Part shown: one piece after another, positions 23,837 through 31,607 of the stretch
How positions within the stretch are numbered: the stretch's first letter is position 1
How the letters are laid out: the number at the start of each line of letters is the position of its first letter
DNA from: an uncultured Eubacteriales bacterium
GTDB taxonomy: Bacteria > Bacillota > Clostridia > Oscillospirales > Oscillospiraceae
Assembly: GCA_900315595.1 (NCBI GenBank)
Contig: OMZQ01000017.1
Location: 1 to 37,835 of the forward strand
Direction: 5' to 3'
Length of the DNA stretch: 37,835 nt
Notes under the pieces: generated by a model
Databases searched by the model: none
What the model was told of the DNA's origin: nothing
Seen by the model: the letters and a program-made list of their open reading frames with translations, nothing else
Program-made: the position numbers and the translations under genes

Positions 23837-25222
23837 TTAATTGAAGAACCGGAACAGGAAGGTGACAATTTCCGCCCGGGTGCAGTCTTTCAGGGGCGAG
23901 AAATGTCCCTCAGAAGTTCCATTGGCAATTCCGTTCTCTTCTGCCCAGTTTGCCGCTTTGCAATAATAGGCATTTTCCGGAACGTCAGAATAATGATACA
24001 GGTGCCAGGCTGCGGGTCTCCCGGCAAAGCGCCAGATGAAGGTGATAATCTGCGCCCGGGTGCAGGGCCGATCCGGGGAAAAGGCTTTCGCGGAGGTTCC
24101 CGTGGTGATGCCCTTCTCCACCGCCCAGCGTACCGCGTCCGCATAATAGGCATCGTTCGGTACGTCCGCAAAGGCAAGGTCCGTTTTTTCCGGCGCAGGG
24201 CAGCCGCTCGCCCGCCACAGGAAGGTCACAGCCTGCGCCCTCGTGCAGCCGCGGTCAGGCCCAAACAGGTTTTCCTTTACGCCGTTGGTGATTTTGGAAT
24301 AAACCGCCCACATAACAGGATTGTAATAATACGCCGCAGGGGCAACGTCGAGGAACGGATTGCTGATGCTCAGACGCTCGATTCGGACCCGGTCCACCGG
24401 ATTGCCCAGGGCGTCCACAAACCGGCCGCCCTGATAGCGAGCGCCTGCCGGTTCCGTGATCGCCATCGGGAATTCGAGAACGAAGTCGTCGTCCCTCTCT
24501 GTTTCAACGGTGTCAACAATGCTGACGCCTCCGGAAAAGACGACGTTCCATGACCAGACGTATCCAACCGTCAGTTGGCCGCCGCCCATATAGAACCCTT
24601 CCCGTGCATAGATCCTGCCGGCCTCTACGACACTGTCGCTTTGGCCGTATCCATTGATCGCGGAGATGTAGTCGGCGCGCACGTTGGCGTTGTCGATGCT
24701 GACGGTCTCCCTGCAGCCCCAGATGTCCGGACAGTCTACGCTGCCGCCGTCAATCACAATGCCGTCAAGCCCGCTCAGCCCGTTACACCAAGTCAAGCCG
24801 CTCTCAGGCGGATTCTCCATCACAGGGCATTCCACGTCGGCCTCCACCCGGAGGCGACCGTCGAAGGCATAGACGATCTCTGCAGACAGAGAAGCATCGC
24901 CGGTGATGGTAAGGCTTCCGGCACAGCAGAGGGTTTTGAGGCAGATATCAGTATCCAGCTCCAGCACAGCGTCTTCTATGAAGGTGTAGGAGCCCCCCTC
25001 CTCCAGCTCGCTGGCCTGAACCGCTCCGCCGGGAATGGGAATGCAGTGATACATCTGGTACATTTCTTCGATCTGTCTCCGCAGATCCTCCGGAATCTCC
25101 GGCGGCAAGGACGGCATTTCATCCGCGCTGACCCTCGGCACCGCCAGAAAGACAGAGCCCAAGAGCAGTATGCACAGAATCAGGCTGACAATCGTTCTCA
25201 TTCTTCTTGTTTGATTTTTCAT
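23837..25222 (-). CDS. Secreted SLH-domain surface protein
   Basis: 461 aa; AAAGGAG lies 9 nt before the ATG. The signal peptide spans about 1-33 (core IVSLILCILLLGSVFLAV, cleavage near VSA-DE). The middle (about 70-280) is a beta-rich, repetitive region with TITGDASLSAEI-like strands, reminiscent of pectate-lyase-like beta-helices, and four to six Cys. The C-terminus has three S-layer homology domains (about 285-340, 350-405, 410-461), each with a WA-x-E/S-x-I-G core and a CTRAQ/CTRAE segment. SLH domains anchor proteins to pyruvylated wall polymer, so it is expected at the cell surface. It lies 30 nt downstream of the MATE gene; whether they share a transcript is unclear. Confidence 0.87.
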   Translation of the reverse strand: MKNQTRRMRTIVSLILCILLLGSVFLAVPRVSADEMPSLPPEIPEDLRRQIEEMYQMYHCIPIPGGAVQASELEEGGSYTFIEDAVLELDTDICLKTLCCAGSLTITGDASLSAEIVYAFDGRLRVEADVECPVMENPPESGLTWCNGLSGLDGIVIDGGSVDCPDIWGCRETVSIDNANVRADYISAINGYGQSDSVVEAGRIYAREGFYMGGGQLTVGYVWSWNVVFSGGVSIVDTVETERDDDFVLEFPMAITEPAGARYQGGRFVDALGNPVDRVRIERLSISNPFLDVAPAAYYYNPVMWAVYSKITNGVKENLFGPDRGCTRAQAVTFLWRASGCPAPEKTDLAFADVPNDAYYADAVRWAVEKGITTGTSAKAFSPDRPCTRAQIITFIWRFAGRPAAWHLYHYSDVPENAYYCKAANWAEENGIANGTSEGHFSPLKDCTRAEIVTFLFRFFN

Positions 25223-25252
25223 GGATTCGTTCTCCTTTGTTCGTTTGTTCGT

Positions 25253-26611
25253 TTAACACGCTTCCAGGACTGGAACAGCGGTTTCTTTTGTGCGAAAAGC
25301 CGTTTTATAGAATAGCAGCGACAGGGCGGTGGCAATCGACCAGCCGATGGGCCAGGCACACCAGATCCCGGTGGATTGCAGCGCCGTGCGGGAGAGCAGG
25401 ACAGCCAGCGTCACCCGAAGGATCAGGTCGGTAAAGGTCGCGATCATGAACTGCCGCATCATGCCCGCTCCGCGCAGTACGCCGTCCGCCGCCAGCTTGA
25501 CGGAAACCACGAAGTAGAAGGGCGAGAGGATGCGCAAAAAGACGATGCCGGTTTTTAAGGCCAGCTCCGTCGGTTCGTCCATGAAAAACCGTACCAGCGC
25601 CTCTCCCGCAAAGAAATACAGCAAGCAGAACGGGACGCACAGCAGCCACACCATTTTCAGCCCGGCCTGCAGGCCCTGACGGACTCGGTTCCGCTTGGCC
25701 GCGCCGATGTTCTGCGCGGTGTAATTGGAGATCCCGTTGGCCAGCGTGGTGAAGGAGGTGATCACCAGGTTATTCAGCTTGACCCCGGCAGAATAGCCCG
25801 CCATCACGCCTGTTCCGAAGCCGTTGATCACGCCCTGGATCACCAGATTGCCCACGGAGATGAAGCTCTGCTGCAAGGTGCTGGGCACGGCGATGACAGC
25901 GATCTTTTTCAGCAGCGCGGCAGAAAAGATCGGCGCCCTGCCCATTCCCGCCGTCAGCGTCCGCATTCGTCTGAGCACCACGACCATTGCCAGCACGCAG
26001 CTGATCCCCTGGCAGATGAAGGTGGCCCAGGCCACGCCGTCCACGCCCATGCCAAAGGCGGTAACGAATAAAACGTCCATCCCGATATTGGCCGTAGAGG
26101 ACAGCGCCAGGAAGAGAAAGGGCGTGCGGGAATCGCCCAGCGCCGCAAAGGTCCCTGTCGCCACGTTGTAGAAGAACATGAACGGCAGACCCAGGACGTA
26201 TATTTTCAGATACAGCGCCGAATCCGCCATTGCCTCCTGCGGGGTGTGCAGCAAGGCCAGCAGCCCGCGGCAGCCTGCCAGTCCAAAGGCCATCAGCACA
26301 AGGCACACAGCTCCCGTCATCAGCATAGCGGTGAAAACGGCGGTTTTCACCTGCCGATAATCCTTGGCGCCGAATAACTGCGACACCACCACGGAGCAGC
26401 CCATGTTGCAGCCAAAGGCGAAGGCAATGAAAATCAGCGTGATCTCATAGCTGTTGCCAACGGCGGCAAGTGCGTTTTCTCCAATGAATTTTCCGGAAAC
26501 CCAACTGTCTGCGATATTATAAAGCTGCTGAAAAATGATGCTGCCGAAAAGCGGCAGGCAGAACCGCCATAATACCGAGGACGGCTTTCCCACGGTCAGA
26601 TCTTTGTTCAA
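25253..26611 (-). CDS. MATE-family multidrug/Na+ antiporter
   Basis: 452 aa with about 12 membrane segments in two halves. N-terminal hallmarks of MATE proteins: PLFGSIIFQQLYNIADSWVSG, then ENALAAVGNSYEI, and VVVSQLFGAKDY; the second half has AVPSTLQQSFISVGNLVIQG and NYTAQNIGAAKRNRVRQG, the pseudo-repeat of the first half. Such proteins export cationic drugs or metabolites in exchange for Na+ or H+. The specific substrate cannot be read. It is upstream of the SLH gene and 76 nt downstream of the cupin gene. An RBS (GGGAAG) is present near the ATG. Confidence 0.92.
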   Translation of the reverse strand: MNKDLTVGKPSSVLWRFCLPLFGSIIFQQLYNIADSWVSGKFIGENALAAVGNSYEITLIFIAFAFGCNMGCSVVVSQLFGAKDYRQVKTAVFTAMLMTGAVCLVLMAFGLAGCRGLLALLHTPQEAMADSALYLKIYVLGLPFMFFYNVATGTFAALGDSRTPFLFLALSSTANIGMDVLFVTAFGMGVDGVAWATFICQGISCVLAMVVVLRRMRTLTAGMGRAPIFSAALLKKIAVIAVPSTLQQSFISVGNLVIQGVINGFGTGVMAGYSAGVKLNNLVITSFTTLANGISNYTAQNIGAAKRNRVRQGLQAGLKMVWLLCVPFCLLYFFAGEALVRFFMDEPTELALKTGIVFLRILSPFYFVVSVKLAADGVLRGAGMMRQFMIATFTDLILRVTLAVLLSRTALQSTGIWCAWPIGWSIATALSLLFYKTAFRTKETAVPVLEAC

Positions 26612-26687
26612 AGTGCTATGCTTCCCTTCACGTTGGATTTATGACGACTCCATCGCGCTGAGAGGCCGCATGGAGCTTGCAGATGAT

Positions 26688-27140
26688 TCATAACGATTCC
26701 AGTCTCTCCCGGATCTCGCGCTCCGGCACGAGCCGGAAGCCCTCGTAGCGGAACTTCGGCGCGGTCGCGCAGGAGACGAAGGTATAGCCGTCCGGGGTCA
26801 GGTTTTCCGCCGAGAAGATGGTGTCCTTGGGGATGCGCACCATGGCCCGCTGGCCCTGCTCGCAGTCCGGCCCAAGCAGATAGGTCTCCTTGCGGCCCGC
26901 ATGGAGCACGGTGATCCGAACGCCGCAGCCCTCGTGATAGTACCAAAGCTCCTCGCAGTCGATCTGATGGAACTGCGATTGCTCCCCGGCGTCCAGCAGG
27001 AAATAGATGCTGCCCGCCAGCGCGCGTCCGTCCTTCTCAAAGGGTGCTGTGTACACCTCGGAGAACCATCCGCCCTCGGGGTGGGCTTCCAGCCGGTAAG
27101 CTGTTTTCAGTAGCTTGGTTCGTTCTTTTGCAGGATTCAT
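26688..27140 (-). CDS. Cupin_5 (DUF985) family protein
   Basis: 150 aa from ATG 27140 (AAGGG upstream, 2 nt after the glutaredoxin-like stop). Typical family start: YRLEAHPEGGWFSEVYTAP, then SIYFLLDAGEQSQFHQID and EELWYYHEGCG, with the cupin His/Glu pattern in HQID-EELWYYHEG, then SAENLTPDGYTFVSCATAP. Cupin_5 proteins are small beta-barrels, some suspected sugar-binding or epimerase-like, with no firm role. It appears translationally linked to the upstream glutaredoxin-like gene. Confidence 0.87.
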   Translation of the reverse strand: MNPAKERTKLLKTAYRLEAHPEGGWFSEVYTAPFEKDGRALAGSIYFLLDAGEQSQFHQIDCEELWYYHEGCGVRITVLHAGRKETYLLGPDCEQGQRAMVRIPKDTIFSAENLTPDGYTFVSCATAPKFRYEGFRLVPEREIRERLESL

Positions 27141-27142
27141 GG

Positions 27143-27457
27143 TCAGCAGCCCTTTCCGTCGATGCTGCAGGCCGGGGCGTTCTCCCGACAGACGATGGGC
27201 AGGCCGTGCTTCTTCATCCAGCCCTCCCAATCCAGGGTCACGGGGCCGTCCTCCGGGACAAGGGCCGGAATGCCGACAGACCCGGCCTTCCTGCAGGGCT
27301 CGAAGACCGGAAGGCTGTCGCGGAGCTTCAAAAACGCCTTGAGATTCCGCATGCTCTCGTTGATATCAATATAGTGGTACGCCACGCCGTGAGCGTCCAG
27401 ATTTGCCTTGCACACCCGGCAGTCGGGGCACAGAGGACTTCCGTAGATAACCAACAT
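27143..27457 (-). CDS. Glutaredoxin-like thiol protein
   Basis: 104 aa; AAGGAGG lies 9 nt before the ATG. Thioredoxin-fold start LVIYGSPLCPDC with the CPDC active site (Cys10, Cys13) and an extra Cys16; then YHYIDINESMRNLKAFLKLRD and the cis-Pro region VGIPALV. The C-terminal extension has three more cysteines, VCRENAPACSIDGKGC. It probably reduces a disulfide or glutathione-like mixed disulfide in the cytoplasm. It is followed by the cupin gene after 2 nt. Confidence 0.85.
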   Translation of the reverse strand: MLVIYGSPLCPDCRVCKANLDAHGVAYHYIDINESMRNLKAFLKLRDSLPVFEPCRKAGSVGIPALVPEDGPVTLDWEGWMKKHGLPIVCRENAPACSIDGKGC

Positions 27458-27483
27458 GATTCCGTTCCTCCTTTACGGATTTG

Positions 27484-27999
27484 TTAGAAAAGGAGCTCAA
27501 AGCTCCCGCCTTCAAACTTGATGTCGCTGCCCGCCTCGTCCTTGTAGAAGGAGACGAGCTCCGTCCCGGTCAGTCTGAACCCGAGCGCGTGCAGCAATCT
27601 GACTGAAGGGGCGTTGTTCAGGGCTGTTCCTGCCGTGATTCTGACCACGCCTCTGTCTCTCAGCGCGTCAAGAAGGGCCGCGACGCTCTCCCTTGCATAG
27701 CCTTTTCCATGATAGCGCGAGTGGAAGCAGTATCCGACCTCATAGCTGTCTTCCCGCTTATGAAAAACCGCATATCCGATTACGGCGTCCTGCAAACAGA
27801 CGGCAAAAAACAGATGTTCCTTGCTTTCCTGAAAGGACGCCCAGGTTTCGATTCTCCGGGATACAGACCGATCGTCCAAGTCATTTGGTCTGTCATATTG
27901 CGCGTAAATGGATTTTGCTGCATCTGCCCAAATCGCCTGAATTGCTTTCCAATCGTCAGCGCAAACTCTTCTGATGGAAAGTCTTTCTGTCTGAATCAT
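27484..27999 (-). CDS. GNAT acetyltransferase, RimJ/RimL-like
   Basis: 171 aa; GGAG lies 9 nt before the ATG. GNAT fold: start TERLSIRRVCADDW, acetyl-CoA loop region YHGKGYARESVAALLDAL (about 95-112), then TAGTALNNAPSVRLLHALGF typical of the RimJ/RimL/AAC(6')-like branch. It transfers acetyl to a protein N-terminus or a small amine; the substrate is not readable. It is the third acetyltransferase in a row in a minus-strand cluster with NUDIX and APH genes, 68 nt downstream of the preceding one. Confidence 0.87.
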   Translation of the reverse strand: MIQTERLSIRRVCADDWKAIQAIWADAAKSIYAQYDRPNDLDDRSVSRRIETWASFQESKEHLFFAVCLQDAVIGYAVFHKREDSYEVGYCFHSRYHGKGYARESVAALLDALRDRGVVRITAGTALNNAPSVRLLHALGFRLTGTELVSFYKDEAGSDIKFEGGSFELLF

Positions 28000-28067
28000 A
28001 CGTTCGTTCTCCAGGAATCCCGCTCGATCGTTTCGCCGTCTTCCATCCGGCAGGCCGGGATTTGTCT

Positions 28068-28568
28068 CTATCGGATCGCTTTGGAATACAGGATTTCCTC
28101 CGTGTCAAACGCCGGCTTTGAATGTCCGGTCATCGTGAACCCGTTTGCTTCGTAAAAGGCTCTGGCGCGGTGGTTTTCCCGGAACACCCACAAAACGACC
28201 TCGTCGTATCCGGCCTCCCGGATGTCTGTCAGAACCAAATCCATCATCTGGCTGCCATAGCCTTTGTGCCAGTTGTCCGGCAGGCTGTGAATGCAGATCA
28301 GTTCCGCCTTTCCGCGGAACGCCGCGTCACGGGCCGCGTCCCAATACGCAATGCAATGGGGGTTCCCGTCCACCGAGAGCAGATATCCGTTTCCTTTGTT
28401 CTCATCCAGGAGTCTTTGATACATGGCGGTCGCCCGGTCGGCGTCCGTGCATTTCGCTAAGGTCTCAGCGTCCAGGATGCCCGCAAACGCCGCCTTCCAG
28501 CTTTCCGTTTGAATATAGGCCAAGGCGTTTGCATCACCCTGCTGAACTTTTCGAATACTTGCGTCCAT
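28068..28568 (-). CDS. GNAT acetyltransferase
   Basis: 166 aa from ATG 28568; GGAG is 8 nt upstream of this ATG but only 2 nt from an in-frame ATG at 28574, so the second is chosen. GNAT fold: IRKVQQGDANALAYIQTESW, then AELICIHSLPDNWHKGYGSQMMDLVL with the acetyl-CoA loop, then RENHRARAFYEANGF near the C-terminus. The family contains small-molecule and polyamine acetylases. It lies 24 nt after the next GNAT gene. Confidence 0.87.
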   Translation of the reverse strand: MDASIRKVQQGDANALAYIQTESWKAAFAGILDAETLAKCTDADRATAMYQRLLDENKGNGYLLSVDGNPHCIAYWDAARDAAFRGKAELICIHSLPDNWHKGYGSQMMDLVLTDIREAGYDEVVLWVFRENHRARAFYEANGFTMTGHSKPAFDTEEILYSKAIR

Positions 28569-28592
28569 TTTCATATCTCCATAAACCAGGGT

Positions 28593-29066
28593 TCATTCAT
28601 CCGCATCAATCTGATAGGAATACCACTCGTCCGATACTCTATGAAATCCAACTGCTTCAAACGCCTTTTGGCTCTGCGTATTGAAGGAGTAGATATTCGC
28701 CTTTACTTCTTTCAGACCCTTTTCCTTTGCAAGCGCAAGCATAGCGAGCACACATCTACGCCCAATGTGAAGGTTCTGGTACTCCTTGCAGACAACGATA
28801 CTGATTTCTGCGTTGTCCCGAAGGGAAACATCCCCGACAAGCTCACTACGATACTGGATATAATAACAATCTCCATGCGTGCTCAAATAGGTATACATGC
28901 GATTCAACAAATCCAGATCATAGACGTGGTCGATGTTATCAACCTGTTTGCACACATCAAGGTCCTGATACCATGCAAGGGCAACGTCAGGATTTGGGTA
29001 ATAAGGAATCAGTGTAATTTCTTGATCAACAATTCTCTTTTCCATTTTCTCTAAGTTATTACTCAT
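28593..29066 (-). CDS. GNAT acetyltransferase, AT-rich
   Basis: 157 aa; its ATG overlaps the last 8 nt of the NUDIX gene, with AGGA 8 nt upstream. GNAT pattern: LIPYYPNPDVALAWYQDLDV, ELVGDVSLRDNAEISIVV, acetyl-CoA loop NLHIGRRCVLAMLALA and NTQSQKAFEAVGFHRV. Base composition is lower in GC than the other two acetyltransferases, suggesting separate acquisition. Substrate unknown. Confidence 0.85.
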   Translation of the reverse strand: MSNNLEKMEKRIVDQEITLIPYYPNPDVALAWYQDLDVCKQVDNIDHVYDLDLLNRMYTYLSTHGDCYYIQYRSELVGDVSLRDNAEISIVVCKEYQNLHIGRRCVLAMLALAKEKGLKEVKANIYSFNTQSQKAFEAVGFHRVSDEWYSYQIDADE

Positions 29067-29535
29067 ACTCTGTCCTAAGTGTCAAGTGTTCGGGAAGCTT
29101 GAAAATTTCCGTTTTAAGGAAGATCGGATTGAAGTATTCATTCTGCAAACGCTCAAACTCCAGCCATTCAAAGTCATGCGTATGCTGACCCTCATAAAGC
29201 GTGAATCGTTCCCCCTTCTCCGCCAGATCCGTTTCAGAGACGTCCATCAGAAAATAGAGACAGATCTCGTGGTAGTTCAGTTGATCCACGTCCTCGGTGA
29301 AGAAGCCCTGGTTCAGCCATAACGGACGGATGACCTTTGCCCGGATATTCAGTTCTTCTTCCACTTCCCGAACCACGGCGTGTTCGGCGGTTTCGCCCAT
29401 CTGCACTCTGCCGCCGGGCAAATAGTAATACGGGGAACGCTCGTCGTGCATCGCTAAGATTCTGTCCCCCGAAAGTATGACGGCACAAACTCGGTAATTG
29501 AATTTGTCCTGTCCTGAAACAAAGGAAACGTCCAC
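29059..29535 (-). CDS. NUDIX hydrolase
   Basis: 158 aa from GTG 29535 with AAGGAG 6 nt upstream. A complete Nudix box spans about 42-64: GRVQMGE followed by AVVREVEEELNI (Gly42, Glu48, Arg56, Glu57, Glu60, Glu61), the Mg2+-binding signature. The WLNQGFF and TEDVDQLNYHEICLYF segments are typical of a Clostridial subgroup. It cleaves a nucleoside diphosphate linked to X; the substrate is unknown. It is cotranscribed with the phosphotransferase (16 nt upstream) and overlaps the GNAT gene downstream by 8 nt. Confidence 0.9.
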   Translation of the reverse strand: MDVSFVSGQDKFNYRVCAVILSGDRILAMHDERSPYYYLPGGRVQMGETAEHAVVREVEEELNIRAKVIRPLWLNQGFFTEDVDQLNYHEICLYFLMDVSETDLAEKGERFTLYEGQHTHDFEWLEFERLQNEYFNPIFLKTEIFKLPEHLTLRTEYE

Positions 29536-29551
29536 GTTTTGCTCCTTCCCA

Positions 29552-30610
29552 TCAACGTTCGATTGCGCATGGCTGCTCCGGCATCGGCAGAAGGGTCATT
29601 TCCCGTCTGTAGATCTCTTTCATCCATGCATGGGCGGCGGCAGCGTCGCCGGACGCAAGCGCGTTTATCAGGCTGTTCTCATCCCATCTGATATCCGCGA
29701 GCCAGAACGCGGATACGAGGGCATAGAGGTACGGGAACGCGGCTTTCTGTTCCGGCGTAAAGGGTCTGACCTGATGATACCCGTTCAGGAAGGCGGAGAG
29801 AATCACGGGTTCCTGTCTTCCCGCCAGCTCCGCCGGATAATCCATCAGCCGGGCTTCAAAGATGGCCTGCATTCCGGCGTCAAAAAACAGATTGTTGTCG
29901 CCACAGCGATTAAAGTCGAAGACGCCCAGCCTGCCGTCCTGGGTCCGGTACAGATTGCAGTCGCTGACGTCGCCCTGAACGGCATAGCGCGGTTCCTCTG
30001 CAAAGGGGGCTAACCGCTGAACCAGCCTTGCGTGTTCTTGCACGATCCTGTGATAGAGCGCACCGTCGATGGCAAGCAGCTCCGCCTCGTGCGCGGTGAA
30101 ATCCTCGAAGCTGAACAGATCGTTTCGTTTGAACGGGTCGAACAGCACGTCGCTGTTCACGTGAGAATCGGTTTTTTCCGCAACGTTGTGCATCCCGGCC
30201 AGCAGCCTTCCCGTCGCCTCCGCCGTTTCAGCGTTCACGGCTTTGAGCTCGCCCGTGACAAACGGTTCCACCGTTACGGTCACGTCATATCCGTTGATTC
30301 TGTAACGCCGGGCATAGTGCCCTTCCGAGGTACAGGCTTTCGGCGTTTCGATCCCATGCGCGCAGAGCAGCGCGGCAAATCGGCTCTGTGCCTCGATGAC
30401 CTCCACGGGAGCGTCATCCTCGTTCTTGAAGCGGACGACAAAGGAAGCCCCGTTTTCCAGATCTGCTCTCACAATCAGCCGAACCTGTCTGGATGCCGGG
30501 TCGTCTTTTTCATAACGGTAACGCTGCAGCTCGCAAAAGGAAGCGCAAGGAGCTTCTATCCCAAAATCCATTAAAACGCTTTGCACGTCGGATTCCGTAA
30601 TCGTAAACAT
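29552..30610 (-). CDS. APH/choline-kinase-fold phosphotransferase
   Basis: 352 aa; GAGAGG lies 9 nt before the ATG. Kinase-like core: VVRFKNEDD (ATP Lys), hinge VEPFVTGELKAVNAETA, catalytic loop VQGDVSDCNLY (Asp214, Asn219; His of the usual HGD replaced by Gln) and Mg-binding VFDFNRCGDNN (Asp232). This is the Brenner motif of aminoglycoside/homoserine kinase-like proteins. It phosphorylates a small hydroxyl substrate, not identifiable here. It is the first gene of the NUDIX-GNAT operon, transcribed from the promoter at 30728-30756. Confidence 0.87.
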   Translation of the reverse strand: MFTITESDVQSVLMDFGIEAPCASFCELQRYRYEKDDPASRQVRLIVRADLENGASFVVRFKNEDDAPVEVIEAQSRFAALLCAHGIETPKACTSEGHYARRYRINGYDVTVTVEPFVTGELKAVNAETAEATGRLLAGMHNVAEKTDSHVNSDVLFDPFKRNDLFSFEDFTAHEAELLAIDGALYHRIVQEHARLVQRLAPFAEEPRYAVQGDVSDCNLYRTQDGRLGVFDFNRCGDNNLFFDAGMQAIFEARLMDYPAELAGRQEPVILSAFLNGYHQVRPFTPEQKAAFPYLYALVSAFWLADIRWDENSLINALASGDAAAAHAWMKEIYRREMTLLPMPEQPCAIER

Positions 30611-30727
30611 GATTCATATCCTCTCTGTCAGATCGCTTCCCGGGATCCGCTCTGCCGGCGCCATCGACGCCCGGCGCTGATCCGGAATGCAGAATCGCGG
30701 CGTTTTCTCCTTAGCACATGGGCCAAT

Positions 30728-30756
30728 ATTCTAACACAAATATCTCCGGGATTCAA
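30728..30756 (-). promoter_or_regulatory. Promoter of the APH-NUDIX-GNAT operon
   Basis: On the minus strand, TTGAAT (30756-30751), 17 nt, TAGAAT (30733-30728) with TGT before the -10. It is divergent to the lipoprotein promoter at 30841-30869; the 315-nt region 30611-30925 holds this pair and no gene. Confidence 0.72.
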
Positions 30757-30840
30757 TACGGAAAAGTCTCTGCTGCCGAAAAAAACCTTGAAGCTGTAAG
30801 GAATTTTCCGAAAGAATTGCGAAAGAATCAAAATGCGTAT

Positions 30841-30869
30841 TTGACATTTCCGAAACGATCCCTTATGAT
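30841..30869 (+). promoter_or_regulatory. Promoter of the lipoprotein-aldo/keto reductase unit
   Basis: TTGACA (30841-30846), 17 nt, TATGAT (30864-30869). Predicted +1 is near 30876, about 50 nt before the ATG. Confidence 0.85.
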
Positions 30870-30925
30870 AAACGCGGATCATGCGGGATTCCAAACCGAA
30901 CAGATGAGAAAGCGGGTGTAAGGTC

Positions 30926-31522
30926 ATGAAAGGCCGTAAGCTATTGGCGCTCCTGCTGGCGGCTGCCCTCCCGGCAGTCCTCACAGCCTGCGGCGCAGCA
31001 CGGGAGACGGTACCGACCGCCGCCCAAGCTGCAAGCACTGCAGACGCCCGGGAAGCGCCTGAGACCACTGCGCTCCGGGAACCGGAGCAAACGACGGCAG
31101 CGCCGGAACCGTCCGAGACGCAGCTCGTTGAGACGACAGCAGAAAGGACCGTGGAAAAAATGCTTCAAATGACAATCGGCGGCACAGCCGTCCGGGTCAA
31201 CTGGGAAAACAACCGCTCCGTGGAGGCCCTGAAGGCCCTGTGCGAAAGCGGCCCCCTGACCATTCAGGCGTCCATGTACGGCGGCTTTGAGCAGGTTGGG
31301 TCCATCGGCGCACGCCTGCCCTCCGACGACGCGCAGATCACGACCGCCGCCGGGGACGTCGTCCTCTATTCCTCCAATCAGATCGTCGTGTTCTACGGCT
31401 CCAATTCCTGGGCCTATACCCGGCTGGGCCGCATCACCGACCGGAACGCCGCGGAAATGGCAGCGCTCCTCGGGAACGGTAACGTGACGATCACGATCAG
31501 CCTGGAGGACGCCGGATCGTAA
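30926..31522 (+). CDS. Lipoprotein with a cyclophilin-like domain
   Basis: 198 aa. Lipobox VLTAC with Cys22 after a Leu-rich core. Residues 25-75 are a Thr/Glu/Pro-rich spacer. From about 80 to the end is a domain beginning MLQMTIGGTAVRVNWENN, with YGGFEQVGSIGARLPSDD and VLYSSNQIVVFYGSNSWAYTRLGRI, the pattern of the small bacterial cyclophilin-like fold. It is probably membrane-anchored on the outer face. It has no clear peptidyl-prolyl isomerase residues, so binding of a small molecule is as likely as isomerase action. The RBS is weak (AAGG). The aldo/keto reductase gene follows in the same direction after 85 nt. Confidence 0.85.
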   Translation: MKGRKLLALLLAAALPAVLTACGAARETVPTAAQAASTADAREAPETTALREPEQTTAAPEPSETQLVETTAERTVEKMLQMTIGGTAVRVNWENNRSVEALKALCESGPLTIQASMYGGFEQVGSIGARLPSDDAQITTAAGDVVLYSSNQIVVFYGSNSWAYTRLGRITDRNAAEMAALLGNGNVTITISLEDAGS

Positions 31523-31607
31523 TTCGGCGGGCGTGCGTGACAGAACGCAGCGGGAGTCAGAAGGCTTCGTAAGTTTGATGATCTGCGCGAAAGCAGCGGA
31601 GGAAAAA

